DNA of 64,000 nt. Source: Chryseobacterium gallinarum. GTDB lineage: Bacteria; Bacteroidota; Bacteroidia; Flavobacteriales; Weeksellaceae. How positions within the stretch are numbered: the stretch's first letter is position 1; every line of letters starts with the position of its first letter. This document shows positions 1 through 7,898 of this stretch, one piece after another. The DNA lies in assembly GCF_001021975.1 (NCBI RefSeq), contig NZ_CP009928.1:1612001-1676000 (forward strand), read 5' to 3'. The notes under the pieces are model-generated. The model had not been told where the DNA came from, ran no database searches, and was given only the letters and a program-made list of their open reading frames with translations. The translations under genes were made by a program, and so were the position numbers.

Positions 1-1086
1 AAAGATTGTGTGATGCCTTACAAAGGTTCTATTCCTATCGATTGGGAAGATGCCGATTTCAAAATGGCCGCAACTATTTTAGCCAACATGACCAAAATAG
101 AGGCAGAAAATGTATTGGCTACGCAAATGGCTAAAGGTTCCCTTACCAAAGACGATATCAAAAGCCTGAGCATGGAGAAAGATAAACTCTTCAGTGATAT
201 TTCCGGTCTTGAAAAAGTAAAAGTAGATCCTTCAATGATTTCTGTAGGGGGATTAAGTGGTCTGCATCAATGGCTGGATAATCAAAAACAGTTGTTAACC
301 GCTGATTTAAAAACCAGAAAACTTCGTCCGCCAAGAGGTGTTTTATTAGTCGGAGTTCCCGGTTGTGGAAAATCCTTATCTGCAAAATTCATTGCAGCAA
401 CCTGGAATCTCCCCCTATATAGGCTTGATTTTGCCTCCATACAAGGAATGTATGTAGGACAGTCTGAAAACAGATTAAAAGAGGCTCTTGAATCTGCTGA
501 TAACGCTGCCCCATGTATCTTATGGATTGATGAAATTGAGAAAGGCCTTGCAGCTAATGCCAGCGACTCTTCCGGAGTGACTACCAGGATGATCGGACAG
601 TTTTTATTCTGGCTCCAGGAAAGTACGGAGAAAGTTTTTGTGGTAGCCACCGCCAATGACGTTTCCAAACTTCCTCCGGAACTTCTCCGTAAAGGCAGGT
701 TTGATGAGCTTTTCTTTGTAGACCTTCCCCAAGATCAGGAAAGAGCAGATATTATCAATCTTTATATCAAAAAGAATCTTCTTCCCCCACCTTCGCTTCA
801 GACTTTTGAAAAACTGGTAGCCTTATCGTCCGGCTTTGCGGGCTCTGATCTGGAAGGTGCTGTACGTGACGTAGCCATACAGGCTGTGATTAATGGTGAC
901 TCTTTCATCACAGATGAACTCTACGAGAAGTGCTTCCAAAATATCGTTCCGCTGAGCAAAACCAGCCCGGAAAGAATTGAAGCCATAAGAAATTGGGGTA
1001 AAGAAAGAGCCCTTCCGGCTTCAGGACTTTCGTGGAACTCCTCTCCCAATGATAAAGTTTCTCCTAAGCGTACCATTATTATTTAA
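1..1086 (+). CDS. Ycf46-type AAA+ ATPase, 5' end cut off by the window
   Basis: The frame is open from base 1, so the gene begins upstream of the window; 361 codons are visible and the family is usually about 500 residues. The AAA+ core is complete: Walker A GVPGCGKS (about residues 118-125 of the visible part), Walker B ILWIDEIEK, sensor-1 ATAND, arginine-finger region LLRKGRFDE, and a C-terminal lid with SGFAGSDLEGAVR. The pattern closely matches chloroplast/cyanobacterial Ycf46 ATPases, whose substrate is not well known. A GTG at 10 and ATG at 13 could be read as starts, but the upstream codons fit the protein. It is followed by its own terminator, so the next genes are probably a separate transcript. 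Confidence 0.88.
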   Translation, partial: KDCVMPYKGSIPIDWEDADFKMAATILANMTKIEAENVLATQMAKGSLTKDDIKSLSMEKDKLFSDISGLEKVKVDPSMISVGGLSGLHQWLDNQKQLLTADLKTRKLRPPRGVLLVGVPGCGKSLSAKFIAATWNLPLYRLDFASIQGMYVGQSENRLKEALESADNAAPCILWIDEIEKGLAANASDSSGVTTRMIGQFLFWLQESTEKVFVVATANDVSKLPPELLRKGRFDELFFVDLPQDQERADIINLYIKKNLLPPPSLQTFEKLVALSSGFAGSDLEGAVRDVAIQAVINGDSFITDELYEKCFQNIVPLSKTSPERIEAIRNWGKERALPASGLSWNSSPNDKVSPKRTIII

Positions 1087-1108
1087 TCAGCACTTATGAT
1101 TTCTATAG

Positions 1109-1136
1109 CAACCTTTCAAAAATTTGAAAGGTTTTT
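1109..1136 (+). terminator. Intrinsic terminator after the AAA+ gene
   Basis: A hairpin AACCTTTCAAA / TTTGAAAGGTT is followed directly by a T run, 22 bases after the stop codon of the AAA+ gene. Confidence 0.8.
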
Positions 1137-1178
1137 TCGTTTTACGGATTCCCATAATTTTTATTTTAGTCCTCCCCC

Positions 1179-1186
1179 TACTTTTG
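1179..1186 (+). promoter_or_regulatory. Bacteroidota -7 box (TACTTTTG)
   Basis: TACTTTTG matches TAnnTTTG and lies 40 bases upstream of the ATG at 1227. I see no clear TTG at the -33 position, so this is a moderate call. With the preceding terminator it suggests an independent transcript for the following genes. Confidence 0.5.
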
Positions 1187-1226
1187 TGAATATAACAACC
1201 TCCAATTGTTGTTTTAAAATAATACT

Positions 1227-1676
1227 ATGGGAAAAATAATCTTTCAGAATGCGATACCGAATATAGGTTTTGAAAGTCCAAAGCCCTCTTCCAGAATACT
1301 CAGCGACAGAGATATTCTGAAAAAGCGCTCGGAAAATTATATGAGTCTAATCAAAGGTATTGATTCAGATCTGCTTTCTGAGACAGGAGGTAAAGAAGAA
1401 CTGATGGCAAAAATCCGGAGTGAATTCGGAACGGCAGAACTCAACAGCCTTCCTTTGGGAATTTTAGCCAGATGTTTTCTGGGGCATCCCTATGAAGTCC
1501 ACACCTTAGACCTGAGCGGAGAACAGATCATTAAACATTATAAAACAGGAGAATCTCTTCCGGAGCATTTTGAAAAAGCAAGAATATTAGCTAAACATAA
1601 CGCCTACGCCTTTGTGGAAATTTATGCGGACAAGCTTATCCTTATTCGTGAAGACGGCGTTGCAGCCAAACTATAA
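1227..1676 (+). CDS. Hypothetical protein, 149 aa
   Basis: I do not recognise this protein. It is 149 residues, soluble, with no signal peptide or membrane segment. The N-terminal 25 residues look disordered (NIGFESPKPSSR), followed by charged helical sequence and a C-terminal part ending in FVEIYADKLILIREDG that looks like beta strands. It lies between a Ycf46-type ATPase and a membrane-anchored helical protein; the 19-base gap to the next gene indicates they are co-transcribed. The fixed context suggests a partner or substrate of the ATPase locus, but that is inference from position only. The start ATG is preceded by a TACTTTTG promoter box. Confidence 0.7.
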   Translation: MGKIIFQNAIPNIGFESPKPSSRILSDRDILKKRSENYMSLIKGIDSDLLSETGGKEELMAKIRSEFGTAELNSLPLGILARCFLGHPYEVHTLDLSGEQIIKHYKTGESLPEHFEKARILAKHNAYAFVEIYADKLILIREDGVAAKL

Positions 1677-1695
1677 CGATGAAAACTCAATTAAA

Positions 1696-3399
1696 ATGTC
1701 ACAAAAAGTAATTTCATACGCAGATCTTTCGATCATCAACAGTGCTTTAAAAGCTATCAAAGCAGATCTAAGGGAGGTAAATCTGGAATTAGGAAGCCTC
1801 AATAACAAGCATGATCATCTCAAAGATGATTTGCTTACATTGGCGAATTCTTTCGCTGATTTTGTTGAAGCCGATCTCAAAAACAAAGCCCTACAACTCG
1901 CTGAAACCCGGCAAGGTAACCTCAAGCAGGACCTTCAGATTAAATTCGGATATTATGCCGAAATCAGGAGAATGGCAACAGGTATTCTTCATGGAGTAGA
2001 CGTTGGAATTGTAAGTGATGATACGTTGAAACATGCTACAGAAGAAATCATGATAAAGGCTCCCCATTACTGGCTTGCTCCCGCCCTGATTGTGTTAACA
2101 TCATGGATAAGAGATGACCAATCTACTACCAACAAGGCTCTTCATGAAAGTTTAAAAAGAGACGACTATAAAACTACGCTTTTCATGATGCTTATTATGA
2201 GAAGGCTGGAAAGAAACGAGGCCTGCCTGCAATGGATGAAAAGATATTTTCTTCATCAGGACCCTCATCATCTTGACAGGGAGTTTATTGTTATTCTGGA
2301 AGCAATCACTACCGGGGTTTTCCAACCTGCTTCTCATCAGCTTATGATTACTCATATAAAGAACTGGATAGAACAGCTTACTCAAACGGATAACTATATC
2401 GATAAACAAAAGATACAATGGATTAGTTTTTTCAAAACCCAAAGTTCTCCTTCTTCTAAAAATTATATCCTCCTTGAAGAATTCGCTGGCAATTGGACAG
2501 AATTACAACTATCATTATCGAAGGCAAGATCCCATACTCCGCTTGATCTGCATTTTAAAAACATTTTTGAGAATACGGCAGATTATTCCGAAGCAACAAA
2601 AGTGCAACTCGATGAAATTCTTTCCCTGCTGGTTACCAATTTTGATGATGAAGAACTTCCTCTTCAAAACGAAGTAAGATTAAATCAACTGATCATCCAA
2701 ACCGATGGAGATAAAATGGCAGCACAAGCTTTAATGAACAATGAAAAACACATTTTTGATGAGAAAGTAGACTTTCTCCAACTCTTAACCAACGCCGCAT
2801 TTGATCCCGAACAATCGGGAGCTACTAAAGTGACACAAGCTCTCGCAGTTTCCATAAGCCAGCCCTGGATCGTAGAAGCCCATGATACTTTCACCGCAGA
2901 ATACCGGAATAATATAGAAGAAAAAGTAGAATTAATTATTGACGGTTTTAAAACTTCAACTACAGACGGAACAGATGAGGAAATGCAACTTAAAAGGCAT
3001 CAAAAGTATTGGGCAGACTTTCTGGAAAATGAGCTTAAAAAACTCAGCGTTCCTTATGCCGTGACGGGTATTGGTATTTTCATTTCTATGATAAGTTTAG
3101 CCATTTTTAAATTAGGAATGCTGGGTATTATTGGAGCCGTGACTGGGCTCTTAATAGCAGGAAATTCGATCTATACTTATAGAAAAAACAAGAGAAAGGC
3201 CATAGAAAATATTACAGAAAGAGAAAGAAAATCAAAAGAAGTCTTACGAGGATGCATTGCAGAGGTAGTTGACTACAGAAAAGAGTATTCCATGGAAGAC
3301 AGAAAAGCTGAAGTCTTGCGTCATACTTTACTATCTATAGCCCCAGAAGATTTTTCAAGCAACTCAAGAGACACCCGTAATATTTTACAACCTTCTTAA
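1696..3399 (+). CDS. Helical protein with C-terminal membrane hairpin, 567 aa
   Basis: Unrecognised. I chose ATG 1696 (MSQKVISYADLS) because the longer frame from 1612 overlaps the upstream gene. Residues 1-80 are rich in Leu/Lys/Glu heptads and look coiled-coil; the middle (80-440) is charged and helical; residues about 451-495 contain two closely spaced hydrophobic segments joined by a short turn, followed by a very basic stretch (TYRKNKRKAIENITERERK) and a soluble tail. Positive residues right after the second segment suggest a membrane hairpin with both ends in the cytoplasm. It sits 19 bases behind the 149-aa gene and near the Ycf46-type ATPase. A membrane scaffold or remodelling role is possible but unproven. 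Confidence 0.7.
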   Translation: MSQKVISYADLSIINSALKAIKADLREVNLELGSLNNKHDHLKDDLLTLANSFADFVEADLKNKALQLAETRQGNLKQDLQIKFGYYAEIRRMATGILHGVDVGIVSDDTLKHATEEIMIKAPHYWLAPALIVLTSWIRDDQSTTNKALHESLKRDDYKTTLFMMLIMRRLERNEACLQWMKRYFLHQDPHHLDREFIVILEAITTGVFQPASHQLMITHIKNWIEQLTQTDNYIDKQKIQWISFFKTQSSPSSKNYILLEEFAGNWTELQLSLSKARSHTPLDLHFKNIFENTADYSEATKVQLDEILSLLVTNFDDEELPLQNEVRLNQLIIQTDGDKMAAQALMNNEKHIFDEKVDFLQLLTNAAFDPEQSGATKVTQALAVSISQPWIVEAHDTFTAEYRNNIEEKVELIIDGFKTSTTDGTDEEMQLKRHQKYWADFLENELKKLSVPYAVTGIGIFISMISLAIFKLGMLGIIGAVTGLLIAGNSIYTYRKNKRKAIENITERERKSKEVLRGCIAEVVDYRKEYSMEDRKAEVLRHTLLSIAPEDFSSNSRDTRNILQPS

Positions 3400-3410
3400 G
3401 CATAATTGAT

Positions 3411-3557
3411 ATGAAAAATACTATTGAAAATCAAAAGCCAGCGGAATCATCACCTTCCGATATCTCTGTACTCGCAAAGAAAAACAGCAAATTCCCTGAA
3501 TGGGATATTCTTCCTCCTCATCCAATTGTTAATCCTAGAATAAAACTCAGATCATGA
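3411..3557 (+). CDS. Small hypothetical protein, 48 aa
   Basis: An ATG 11 bases after the preceding stop opens a 48-codon frame (MKNTIENQKPAES...) ending at TGA 3555-3557. The product is hydrophilic and Pro/Ser/Lys rich with a central FPEWDILPPHP stretch, no signal peptide and no cysteine. Tight spacing behind the membrane-hairpin protein and the terminator just after it support it as the last gene of that transcript. No function can be assigned; it could also be a chance frame. Confidence 0.45.
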   Translation: MKNTIENQKPAESSPSDISVLAKKNSKFPEWDILPPHPIVNPRIKLRS

Positions 3558-3579
3558 GCTGTTGGTTGTTGATATCACA

Positions 3580-3613
3580 AACAAATCTTTCAGAGTTCTG
3601 AAAGATTTGTTCA
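3580..3613 (+). terminator. Hairpin terminator after the 1227-3557 gene group
   Basis: An inverted repeat CAAATCTTTCAGA / TCTGAAAGATTTG with a very short loop lies about 25 bases after the 48-aa gene. The downstream T run is weak, but Bacteroidota terminators are often so. Confidence 0.65.
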
Positions 3614-3652
3614 ATTTACGGGTTCCCGTAAGGAATCATTTTTTGAGCATTA

Positions 3653-3660
3653 TATCTTTG
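3653..3660 (+). promoter_or_regulatory. Bacteroidota -7 box (TATCTTTG)
   Basis: TATCTTTG fits TAnnTTTG and lies 28 bases upstream of the ATG at 3688, after a terminator-like hairpin. It implies the 56-aa gene has its own promoter. No good -33 TTG is visible. Confidence 0.5.
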
Positions 3661-3687
3661 AATGTTAACCAACTAAATTATTTTATT

Positions 3688-3858
3688 ATGGCTAAAAAAC
3701 CATTAGGTACAAAAGCAAAGACAGGAGAAAAATGCCCTGAATCTGGAGTATGGAAAGTTGTTGGGAGCCCATCTACTACAGCTCCTATTTCTGAAGGTAA
3801 CACAATGCCACCTTACAGTGGGAACTCAGTTGTGTGGGAACTAATTCAGTACGCCTAA
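3688..3858 (+). CDS. Small protein with CP-SG-W motif, 56 aa
   Basis: The ATG at 3688 is the natural start: a TATCTTTG promoter box lies just upstream and a strong terminator just downstream, so the longer frame from 3562 would cross a terminator and promoter. The 56-residue product (MAKKPLGTKAKTGEKC...) has a basic N-terminus and a compact pattern TGEKCPESGVWKV followed by a Pro/Ser-rich stretch and a hydrophobic end VVWELIQYA. The Gly-x-x-x-Pro-x-Ser-Gly-x-Trp arrangement resembles short beta-rich YjzC-like or adaptor-like domains, but I cannot name the family. It has a single cysteine and no signal peptide. Function unknown. Confidence 0.7.
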   Translation: MAKKPLGTKAKTGEKCPESGVWKVVGSPSTTAPISEGNTMPPYSGNSVVWELIQYA

Positions 3859-3862
3859 ACTT

Positions 3863-3894
3863 AATCCAACGATCTATTGAATAGATCGTTGGAT
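3863..3894 (+). terminator. Terminator after the 56-aa gene
   Basis: A long perfect stem ATCCAACGATCTATT / AATAGATCGTTGGAT begins five bases after the stop codon. Confidence 0.75.
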
Positions 3895-3929
3895 CATAAC
3901 TAAAATCAATAATTTAAAAAATAAATATC

Positions 3930-4238
3930 ATGAAAAAACTACTTTTTACAAGTCTTTTAGGACTGGGACTATTAATGCCGGCAACCTTTTCAGCGACAAC
4001 CAACACCAACGCTTCTGCCAGAGAATTTGCTTCAAAAAAACCTAAGAAAACAAAAAGTAAAAAAAGCAGAAAAAGCAAATCAACAAGCTCGAGATATTCA
4101 AGATCTTATTCACAAAGCAGCGGTGGGTGTACTTACAACGGACATCAGCTTTATGTAGGACAAAGAGGCGGATGCTATTATTACTCGGGAAGCAGCAAAC
4201 AGTATGTAGACAGATCATATTGCTCAGGATGTAATTAA
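3930..4238 (+). CDS. Secreted basic Ser/Lys-rich protein, 102 aa
   Basis: Residues 1-21 form a signal peptide (MKKLLFTSLLGLGLLMPATF). A linker very rich in Lys and Ser (KKPKKTKSKKSRKSKS, about residues 35-50) follows, then a Ser/Tyr stretch and a C-terminal module from about 68 to 101 with four cysteines and the pattern G-G-C-T-Y-N-G ... GQRGGCYYY ... YVDRSYCSGC. That module resembles the PBCV-specific basic adaptor domain (the TGPRGG-x-Y-Y pattern), which is a tentative match. It is probably exported to the periplasm or surface, where the basic linker could bind nucleic acid or anionic polymers. The family call is tentative; the signal peptide is clear. Confidence 0.7.
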   Translation: MKKLLFTSLLGLGLLMPATFSATTNTNASAREFASKKPKKTKSKKSRKSKSTSSRYSRSYSQSSGGCTYNGHQLYVGQRGGCYYYSGSSKQYVDRSYCSGCN

Positions 4239-4302
4239 TATAAAACCAATAACCTGTAAGGTAGCTCTGCCAAAAAACTAAAAACACTCATCATAAAATC
4301 AA

Positions 4303-4329
4303 AAAAAGCGAAGATGTTCTTCGCTTTTT
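4303..4329. terminator. Bidirectional terminator
   Basis: A perfect 12-bp stem AAAAAGCGAAGA / TCTTCGCTTTTT with a TGT loop, carrying A and T runs on either side, separates the plus-strand secreted protein from the converging acetyltransferase gene. Confidence 0.85.
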
Positions 4330-4335
4330 ATATTT

Positions 4336-4785
4336 CTACCTTCTGATCATTTCCGTATGCGGAATATCATCTTCCAGATATTTTTTCCCGGTATCTTCAA
4401 ATCCGAATCCGCTATAAAACCTTAAAAGATAGTCCTGTGCTGAAATTCTGATTTCCGGGGTGTGAAAACGGTTTTCTATGGTTTCTACTGCATATTGTAT
4501 TAACTGCTTACCCAGATTTTTGCCTCTGGCTTGTTCAGTAGTTAAAACCCTGCCGATAGAAGTTTCTTCATATTTTATTCCTTTATCAAAAATACGGCAA
4601 TAGGCAAGCACTTCTCCATTTTCTTCCGCCCAAAGATGAACAGCCTTTTGATCATAATTGTCCAGATCAGGGTAAGGACAATTCTGTTCTATAATAAAAA
4701 CATCTACACGGGCTTTCAATACAGCATATAGCTCAGGAACAGTAAACTCATCAAATGTTTTAATTTTCCATATGATATTACTCAT
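4336..4785 (-). CDS. ElaA-like GNAT N-acetyltransferase
   Basis: The 149-residue product has the single-domain GNAT layout of the ElaA family: an N-terminal [24 protein letters not shown] segment, then a DL-type middle strand ([17 protein letters not shown]), the acetyl-CoA loop region [20 protein letters not shown] (about residues 76-95), and the closing [24 protein letters not shown]. ElaA proteins are small acetyltransferases whose natural acceptor is not established. The start overlaps the 3' end of engB by 8 bases, so the two genes are translationally coupled. Length matches the family. Confidence 0.88.
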   Translation of the reverse strand: MSNIIWKIKTFDEFTVPELYAVLKARVDVFIIEQNCPYPDLDNYDQKAVHLWAEENGEVLAYCRIFDKGIKYEETSIGRVLTTEQARGKNLGKQLIQYAVETIENRFHTPEIRISAQDYLLRFYSGFGFEDTGKKYLEDDIPHTEMIRR

Positions 4786-5401
4786 CGAAACTCACATTAT
4801 TATTCTTTAAAAAATCATTGGTCTTTTCTATAAAATTCAGGATTTCATCCCCTCCTTCTTTTTTTTCTGCAGAAGTCACGTAGAGCTCCGGAAGATCTTC
4901 CCAGGTTTTATGAAGCTCTGCTTTATAATCTTCAACATTTTTGATCACTGCATTCGGCTTCAACTTGTCTGATTTCGTAAAAACAATCGAAAATGGTACC
5001 CCGCTTTCTCCACACCATTGTATAAATTCCAAATCGATTTTCTGTGGATTGTGCCTTACATCTACCAATACGAAAAGATTCACCAGGTTTCTTCTGTTCA
5101 GAATATAATTGGTAATCAGTTTTTCAAAATCTTTACGCTGAACTTTTGAAACTTTAGCATATCCGTATCCCGGTAAATCGGTAAGATACCAGCTTTCGTT
5201 CACCATAAAATGATTGATCAGCTGGGTTTTACCGGGAGTCTGTGAAGTTTTGGCCAGGTCCTTATGATTCATCATAGCATTAATCAATGATGACTTTCCT
5301 ACATTAGACCTTCCGATAAAAGCATATTCAGGAATATTGGGCTCAGGACATTCCTGCCATTTTCCACTACTCTTTACAAACTCTGCTTTTTTAATAACCA
5401 T
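4778..5401 (-). CDS. engB: Ribosome biogenesis GTPase EngB (YihA/YsxC)
   Basis: EngB assists late assembly of the 50S ribosomal subunit in the cytoplasm. The 207-residue protein shows G1 GRSNVGKS (30-37), the G2 TPGKTQ segment, G3 DLPGYGYAK (about 75-83), G4 TKSDK and G5 SAEK, all in the order typical of the TRAFAC YihA family. Start and length match the family. It lies upstream of the elaA-like gene with an 8-base overlap. A hairpin at 5426-5450, between it and the hydrolase gene, suggests that engB begins a separate transcript. Confidence 0.95.
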   Translation of the reverse strand: MVIKKAEFVKSSGKWQECPEPNIPEYAFIGRSNVGKSSLINAMMNHKDLAKTSQTPGKTQLINHFMVNESWYLTDLPGYGYAKVSKVQRKDFEKLITNYILNRRNLVNLFVLVDVRHNPQKIDLEFIQWCGESGVPFSIVFTKSDKLKPNAVIKNVEDYKAELHKTWEDLPELYVTSAEKKEGGDEILNFIEKTNDFLKNNNVSFDE

Positions 5402-5425
5402 TTTGAATCTATTTTAGAAAAATAA

Positions 5426-5450
5426 ACCATTAAGAAAAGCTCTTAATGGT
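5426..5450 (-). terminator. Terminator after the alpha/beta hydrolase
   Basis: Stem ACCATTAAGA / TCTTAATGGT with a 5-base loop, just downstream (minus strand) of the hydrolase stop and followed by an A/T-rich stretch. Confidence 0.7.
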
Positions 5451-5467
5451 CATTTATATTATGTATT

Positions 5468-6229
5468 TTAAACTTTATCTTTTATCCAGTTGAATAATAT
5501 CTCGTTGAACTCATCCGGTTTTTCCATCATGGCAGCATGACCGCAATGATCAATCCAGAATAGATCGGAATTAGGAATAAACTTGTGCATATCCTCTGCT
5601 ACTTCAGGTGGGGTTACATTATCCTGTTTCCCCCAGATCAGACAGGTTGGAGTTAAAATTTTAGGAAGATCGTTCAGCATATTGTGCTTAATGGCACTTC
5701 TTGCCAGCATTACCGTTTTTATTCCTTTCATTCTGTCGTTCACCACTCCAAAAACTTCATCCACAAGATCTTCAGTAGCAACACTTGGATCATAAAAAAC
5801 CTCTTCGGTTTTTTTCCTGATATAAGATCGGTCGTTTTTTCTTGGGAAACTATCCCCGAAAGTTCTTTCATATAACCCGGAACTTCCGGTCAAAACAAGA
5901 TTTTTTACCAAATCCGGTCTTGCCAAAGTAAGAATAAGCCCTATATGACCTCCCATTGAGTTTCCTACAATTGTTACAGGTTCTGAAATGTGGCTTTCTA
6001 TAAACTTGATAATATATTTTGCTAATGTGGTGAGGTTCGTATTGAGTACCGGCAAATCATAGATTGGCAATTGAGGGACATATACTTTATATCCCCTGTT
6101 CGAAAAAAAATCTACCATTTTATCGAAATTGCTCAAACCACCCATTAACCCGTGCAACAGCACTAATGGATGTCCTTCTCCCGCCTCTACATAGGAATAT
6201 TTCTTTTCTTTTTTCGTACTAAATATCAT
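5468..6229 (-). CDS. Alpha/beta-fold hydrolase
   Basis: The protein (253 aa from ATG 6229) has the alpha/beta hydrolase core: oxyanion loop LLHGLMGG (about 24-31), nucleophile elbow GNSMGG with Ser91, acid residue in GKQDNVTPPE, and the catalytic histidine in DHCGHAAMMEKP. Substrate cannot be read from the sequence; MhpC-like C-C hydrolases and simple esterases share this layout. I chose 6229 (MIFSTKKEKK) over the longer frame because the extra 15 codons overlap a TATTTTTG promoter box at 6253-6260. There is no signal peptide, so it is cytoplasmic. It is transcribed alone, divergently from mraZ. Confidence 0.85.
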   Translation of the reverse strand: MIFSTKKEKKYSYVEAGEGHPLVLLHGLMGGLSNFDKMVDFFSNRGYKVYVPQLPIYDLPVLNTNLTTLAKYIIKFIESHISEPVTIVGNSMGGHIGLILTLARPDLVKNLVLTGSSGLYERTFGDSFPRKNDRSYIRKKTEEVFYDPSVATEDLVDEVFGVVNDRMKGIKTVMLARSAIKHNMLNDLPKILTPTCLIWGKQDNVTPPEVAEDMHKFIPNSDLFWIDHCGHAAMMEKPDEFNEILFNWIKDKV

Positions 6230-6252
6230 AAGATGCCTTAATAAAGCCCTGC

Positions 6253-6260
6253 AAAAATAC
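6253..6260 (-). promoter_or_regulatory. -7 box for the hydrolase gene (TATTTTTG)
   Basis: On the minus strand TATTTTTG fits TAnnTTTG and gives a leader of roughly 20 bases before the ATG at 6229. It also argues against the longer reading frame start at 6274. Confidence 0.5.
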
Positions 6261-6449
6261 AAATTAAACCTCAAAAATATTTTGATTATCCTAATTTAAG
6301 ATAAAAATAATACAATATTCTCCTTTTTAACTTTTTTTTTCAAAACATCGTTATTATGGCTTAAATAGCACTTTTTACAACATTCTACATATCAATTATT
6401 TACGAGTTTAAATTTCAATCTTTAATAAAACTTATTAACATTAAGTCAA

Positions 6450-6469
6450 AAAGTGGGAAAAAGTGGGAA
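6450..6469 (+). promoter_or_regulatory. Tandem MraZ boxes
   Basis: AAAGTGGGAA occurs twice in direct tandem with an exact 10-base period (GTGGG at 6453-6457 and 6463-6467). MraZ of other bacteria binds GTGGG-type repeats with 5-base spacers upstream of its own operon. The boxes lie 19-38 bases upstream of the -7 box, covering the -33 region, which would suit autorepression. Confidence 0.85.
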
Positions 6470-6487
6470 ATTTTGGAAATTATTATA

Positions 6488-6495
6488 TAAATTTG
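6488..6495 (+). promoter_or_regulatory. dcw cluster promoter -7 box (TAAATTTG)
   Basis: TAAATTTG is a perfect TAnnTTTG box only 6 bases upstream of the mraZ ATG. The expected transcription start falls at about 6499-6502, which would make the mRNA leaderless or nearly so. No TTG is seen at -33; the MraZ boxes occupy that place. Confidence 0.7.
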
Positions 6496-6501
6496 TCCCA
6501 A

Positions 6502-6960
6502 ATGAAAAGTTTCATTGGAACATATGAGTGTAAAATTGACGACAAAGGCCGCTTAAAAGTTCCTTCATCTTTAATCAAACAGATGGAAAACTTCGACGAT
6601 AAGGCGTTTGTAGTCAAAAGATCTGTGTTCCAACCTTGTCTGGAAGTTTACCCAATGAATGCCTGGGATAAACTGATGGGCAAAATTAATAAACTGAACA
6701 GGTTCATTAAAAAGAATGCTGATTTCATTCGAATGTTTACGGCAGGAGTAAAAACAGTAGAGCTGGATAATGCAGGAAGACTGCAAATTTCAAAAGACCT
6801 GATGCTTTTCGCAAATCTACAGAAAGAGATTGTGGTAACCAGTGCGGGAGAACTCTTTGAAATATGGGATAAAGAAGCCTATGAAAAGGTCATTTCCACC
6901 AATGAAGCAGATTTTGCCAGCCTTGCCGAAGATGTAATGGGCTCTTTCGATGAAGAATAA
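6502..6960 (+). CDS. mraZ: Transcriptional regulator MraZ
   Basis: MraZ is the DNA-binding regulator at the head of the division and cell-wall (dcw) cluster. The 152-residue product has two SpoVT-AbrB-like halves, each with the DxxxR signature: CKIDDKGRLKVP near the N-terminus and VELDNAGRLQIS in the second half. The start at 6502 (MKSFIGTYEC) matches the family; the longer frame from 6463 would translate the MraZ boxes and promoter. Two tandem GTGGG boxes directly upstream indicate autoregulation. It is followed after 44 bases by rsmH, the usual order. Confidence 0.95.
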   Translation: MKSFIGTYECKIDDKGRLKVPSSLIKQMENFDDKAFVVKRSVFQPCLEVYPMNAWDKLMGKINKLNRFIKKNADFIRMFTAGVKTVELDNAGRLQISKDLMLFANLQKEIVVTSAGELFEIWDKEAYEKVISTNEADFASLAEDVMGSFDEE

Positions 6961-7004
6961 CTGTATGGTTATTAAGTTGTATTTAATAAAAAACACAATT
7001 AAGC

Positions 7005-7898
7005 ATGTATCATAACCCCGTTTTGTTGAAGCAGAGTGTAGATGATTTGGTGACGAATCCTGACGGAATATATGTGGACTGTACCTTCGGTGGAGGTGGC
7101 CACTCAAGGGAAATCCTGAGCAGACTTTCCGAAAAGGGAAAATTATTCAGCTTCGACCAGGATTTAGACGCGCTTAAAAATACAATTGATGATCCCCGGT
7201 TTACATTGGTAAATCAGAATTTCAGATTCCTGGAAAACTCATTACTGATGTACGGAATCTCACAAGTGGACGGGGTTTTAGCCGACCTGGGGGTTTCATC
7301 ACATCAGTTTGATGAAGCAGACAGAGGATTCTCTACCAGAAGCAATGCCCCTCTGGATATGAGAATGAATGTCATGCAAAACCTGGATGCAAAACGGGTG
7401 ATCAATGAATATGGAGAAGAAGAACTTGCTGATATTTTCTACCACTATGGAGAATTAAGAGAGGCCAGAAAACTGGCAAGAGAAATTGTTCACCACAGAA
7501 AAACAAAGACTATAGAAACTACTGAGGATCTGAAGAAGCTTTTTAGCTATATCCCTCCTCATAAAGTAAATAAATTCTATGCCCAGCTTTTTCAGGCGGT
7601 GAGGATTGAAGTCAACCAGGAACTGGAAGTATTAAAGGAAATGCTGGTTCAGGCTTACAATATTTTAAAACCGGAAGGAAGATTAGTGGTTATCTCCTAC
7701 CATTCTTTAGAAGACCGTTTGGTAAAAAGATTTCTGAAAAACGGAATGTTTGAAGGCGAGCCGGAAAGAGATATCTACGGAAATTATAAAAAAGCATTTG
7801 AATTGCTTAAGAGCAAAGCAATTATTCCTGATGATAAGGAAATTGAAGAAAACTCCAGAGCAAGAAGTGCAAAAATGAGAACAGGAATAAAGGTATAA
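7005..7898 (+). CDS. rsmH: 16S rRNA (cytosine1402-N4)-methyltransferase RsmH
   Basis: RsmH (MraW) methylates N4 of C1402 in 16S rRNA using S-adenosylmethionine. The 297-residue product opens with the typical YHNPVLLKQSVDDLV, then the SAM-binding motif VDCTFGGGGHSREIL (about 23-37), GVLADLGVSSHQFDEADRGF with the catalytic-region residues, and the C-terminal VISYHSLEDRLVKRF followed by NSRARSAKMR. All are diagnostic. It is the second gene of the dcw cluster. The spacer downstream holds a palindromic repeat shared with the ftsA-ftsZ spacer. Confidence 0.97.
   Translation: MYHNPVLLKQSVDDLVTNPDGIYVDCTFGGGGHSREILSRLSEKGKLFSFDQDLDALKNTIDDPRFTLVNQNFRFLENSLLMYGISQVDGVLADLGVSSHQFDEADRGFSTRSNAPLDMRMNVMQNLDAKRVINEYGEEELADIFYHYGELREARKLAREIVHHRKTKTIETTEDLKKLFSYIPPHKVNKFYAQLFQAVRIEVNQELEVLKEMLVQAYNILKPEGRLVVISYHSLEDRLVKRFLKNGMFEGEPERDIYGNYKKAFELLKSKAIIPDDKEIEENSRARSAKMRTGIKV

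Noticed and set aside
1612..1695. Longer start for the 567-aa membrane-hairpin protein
   Set aside because: It overlaps the end of the upstream 149-aa gene in another frame; ATG 1696 gives a normal spacing of 19 bases.
6463..6501. Longer mraZ start at GTG 6463
   Set aside because: The extra residues are translated MraZ boxes and promoter and do not match the MraZ family start.
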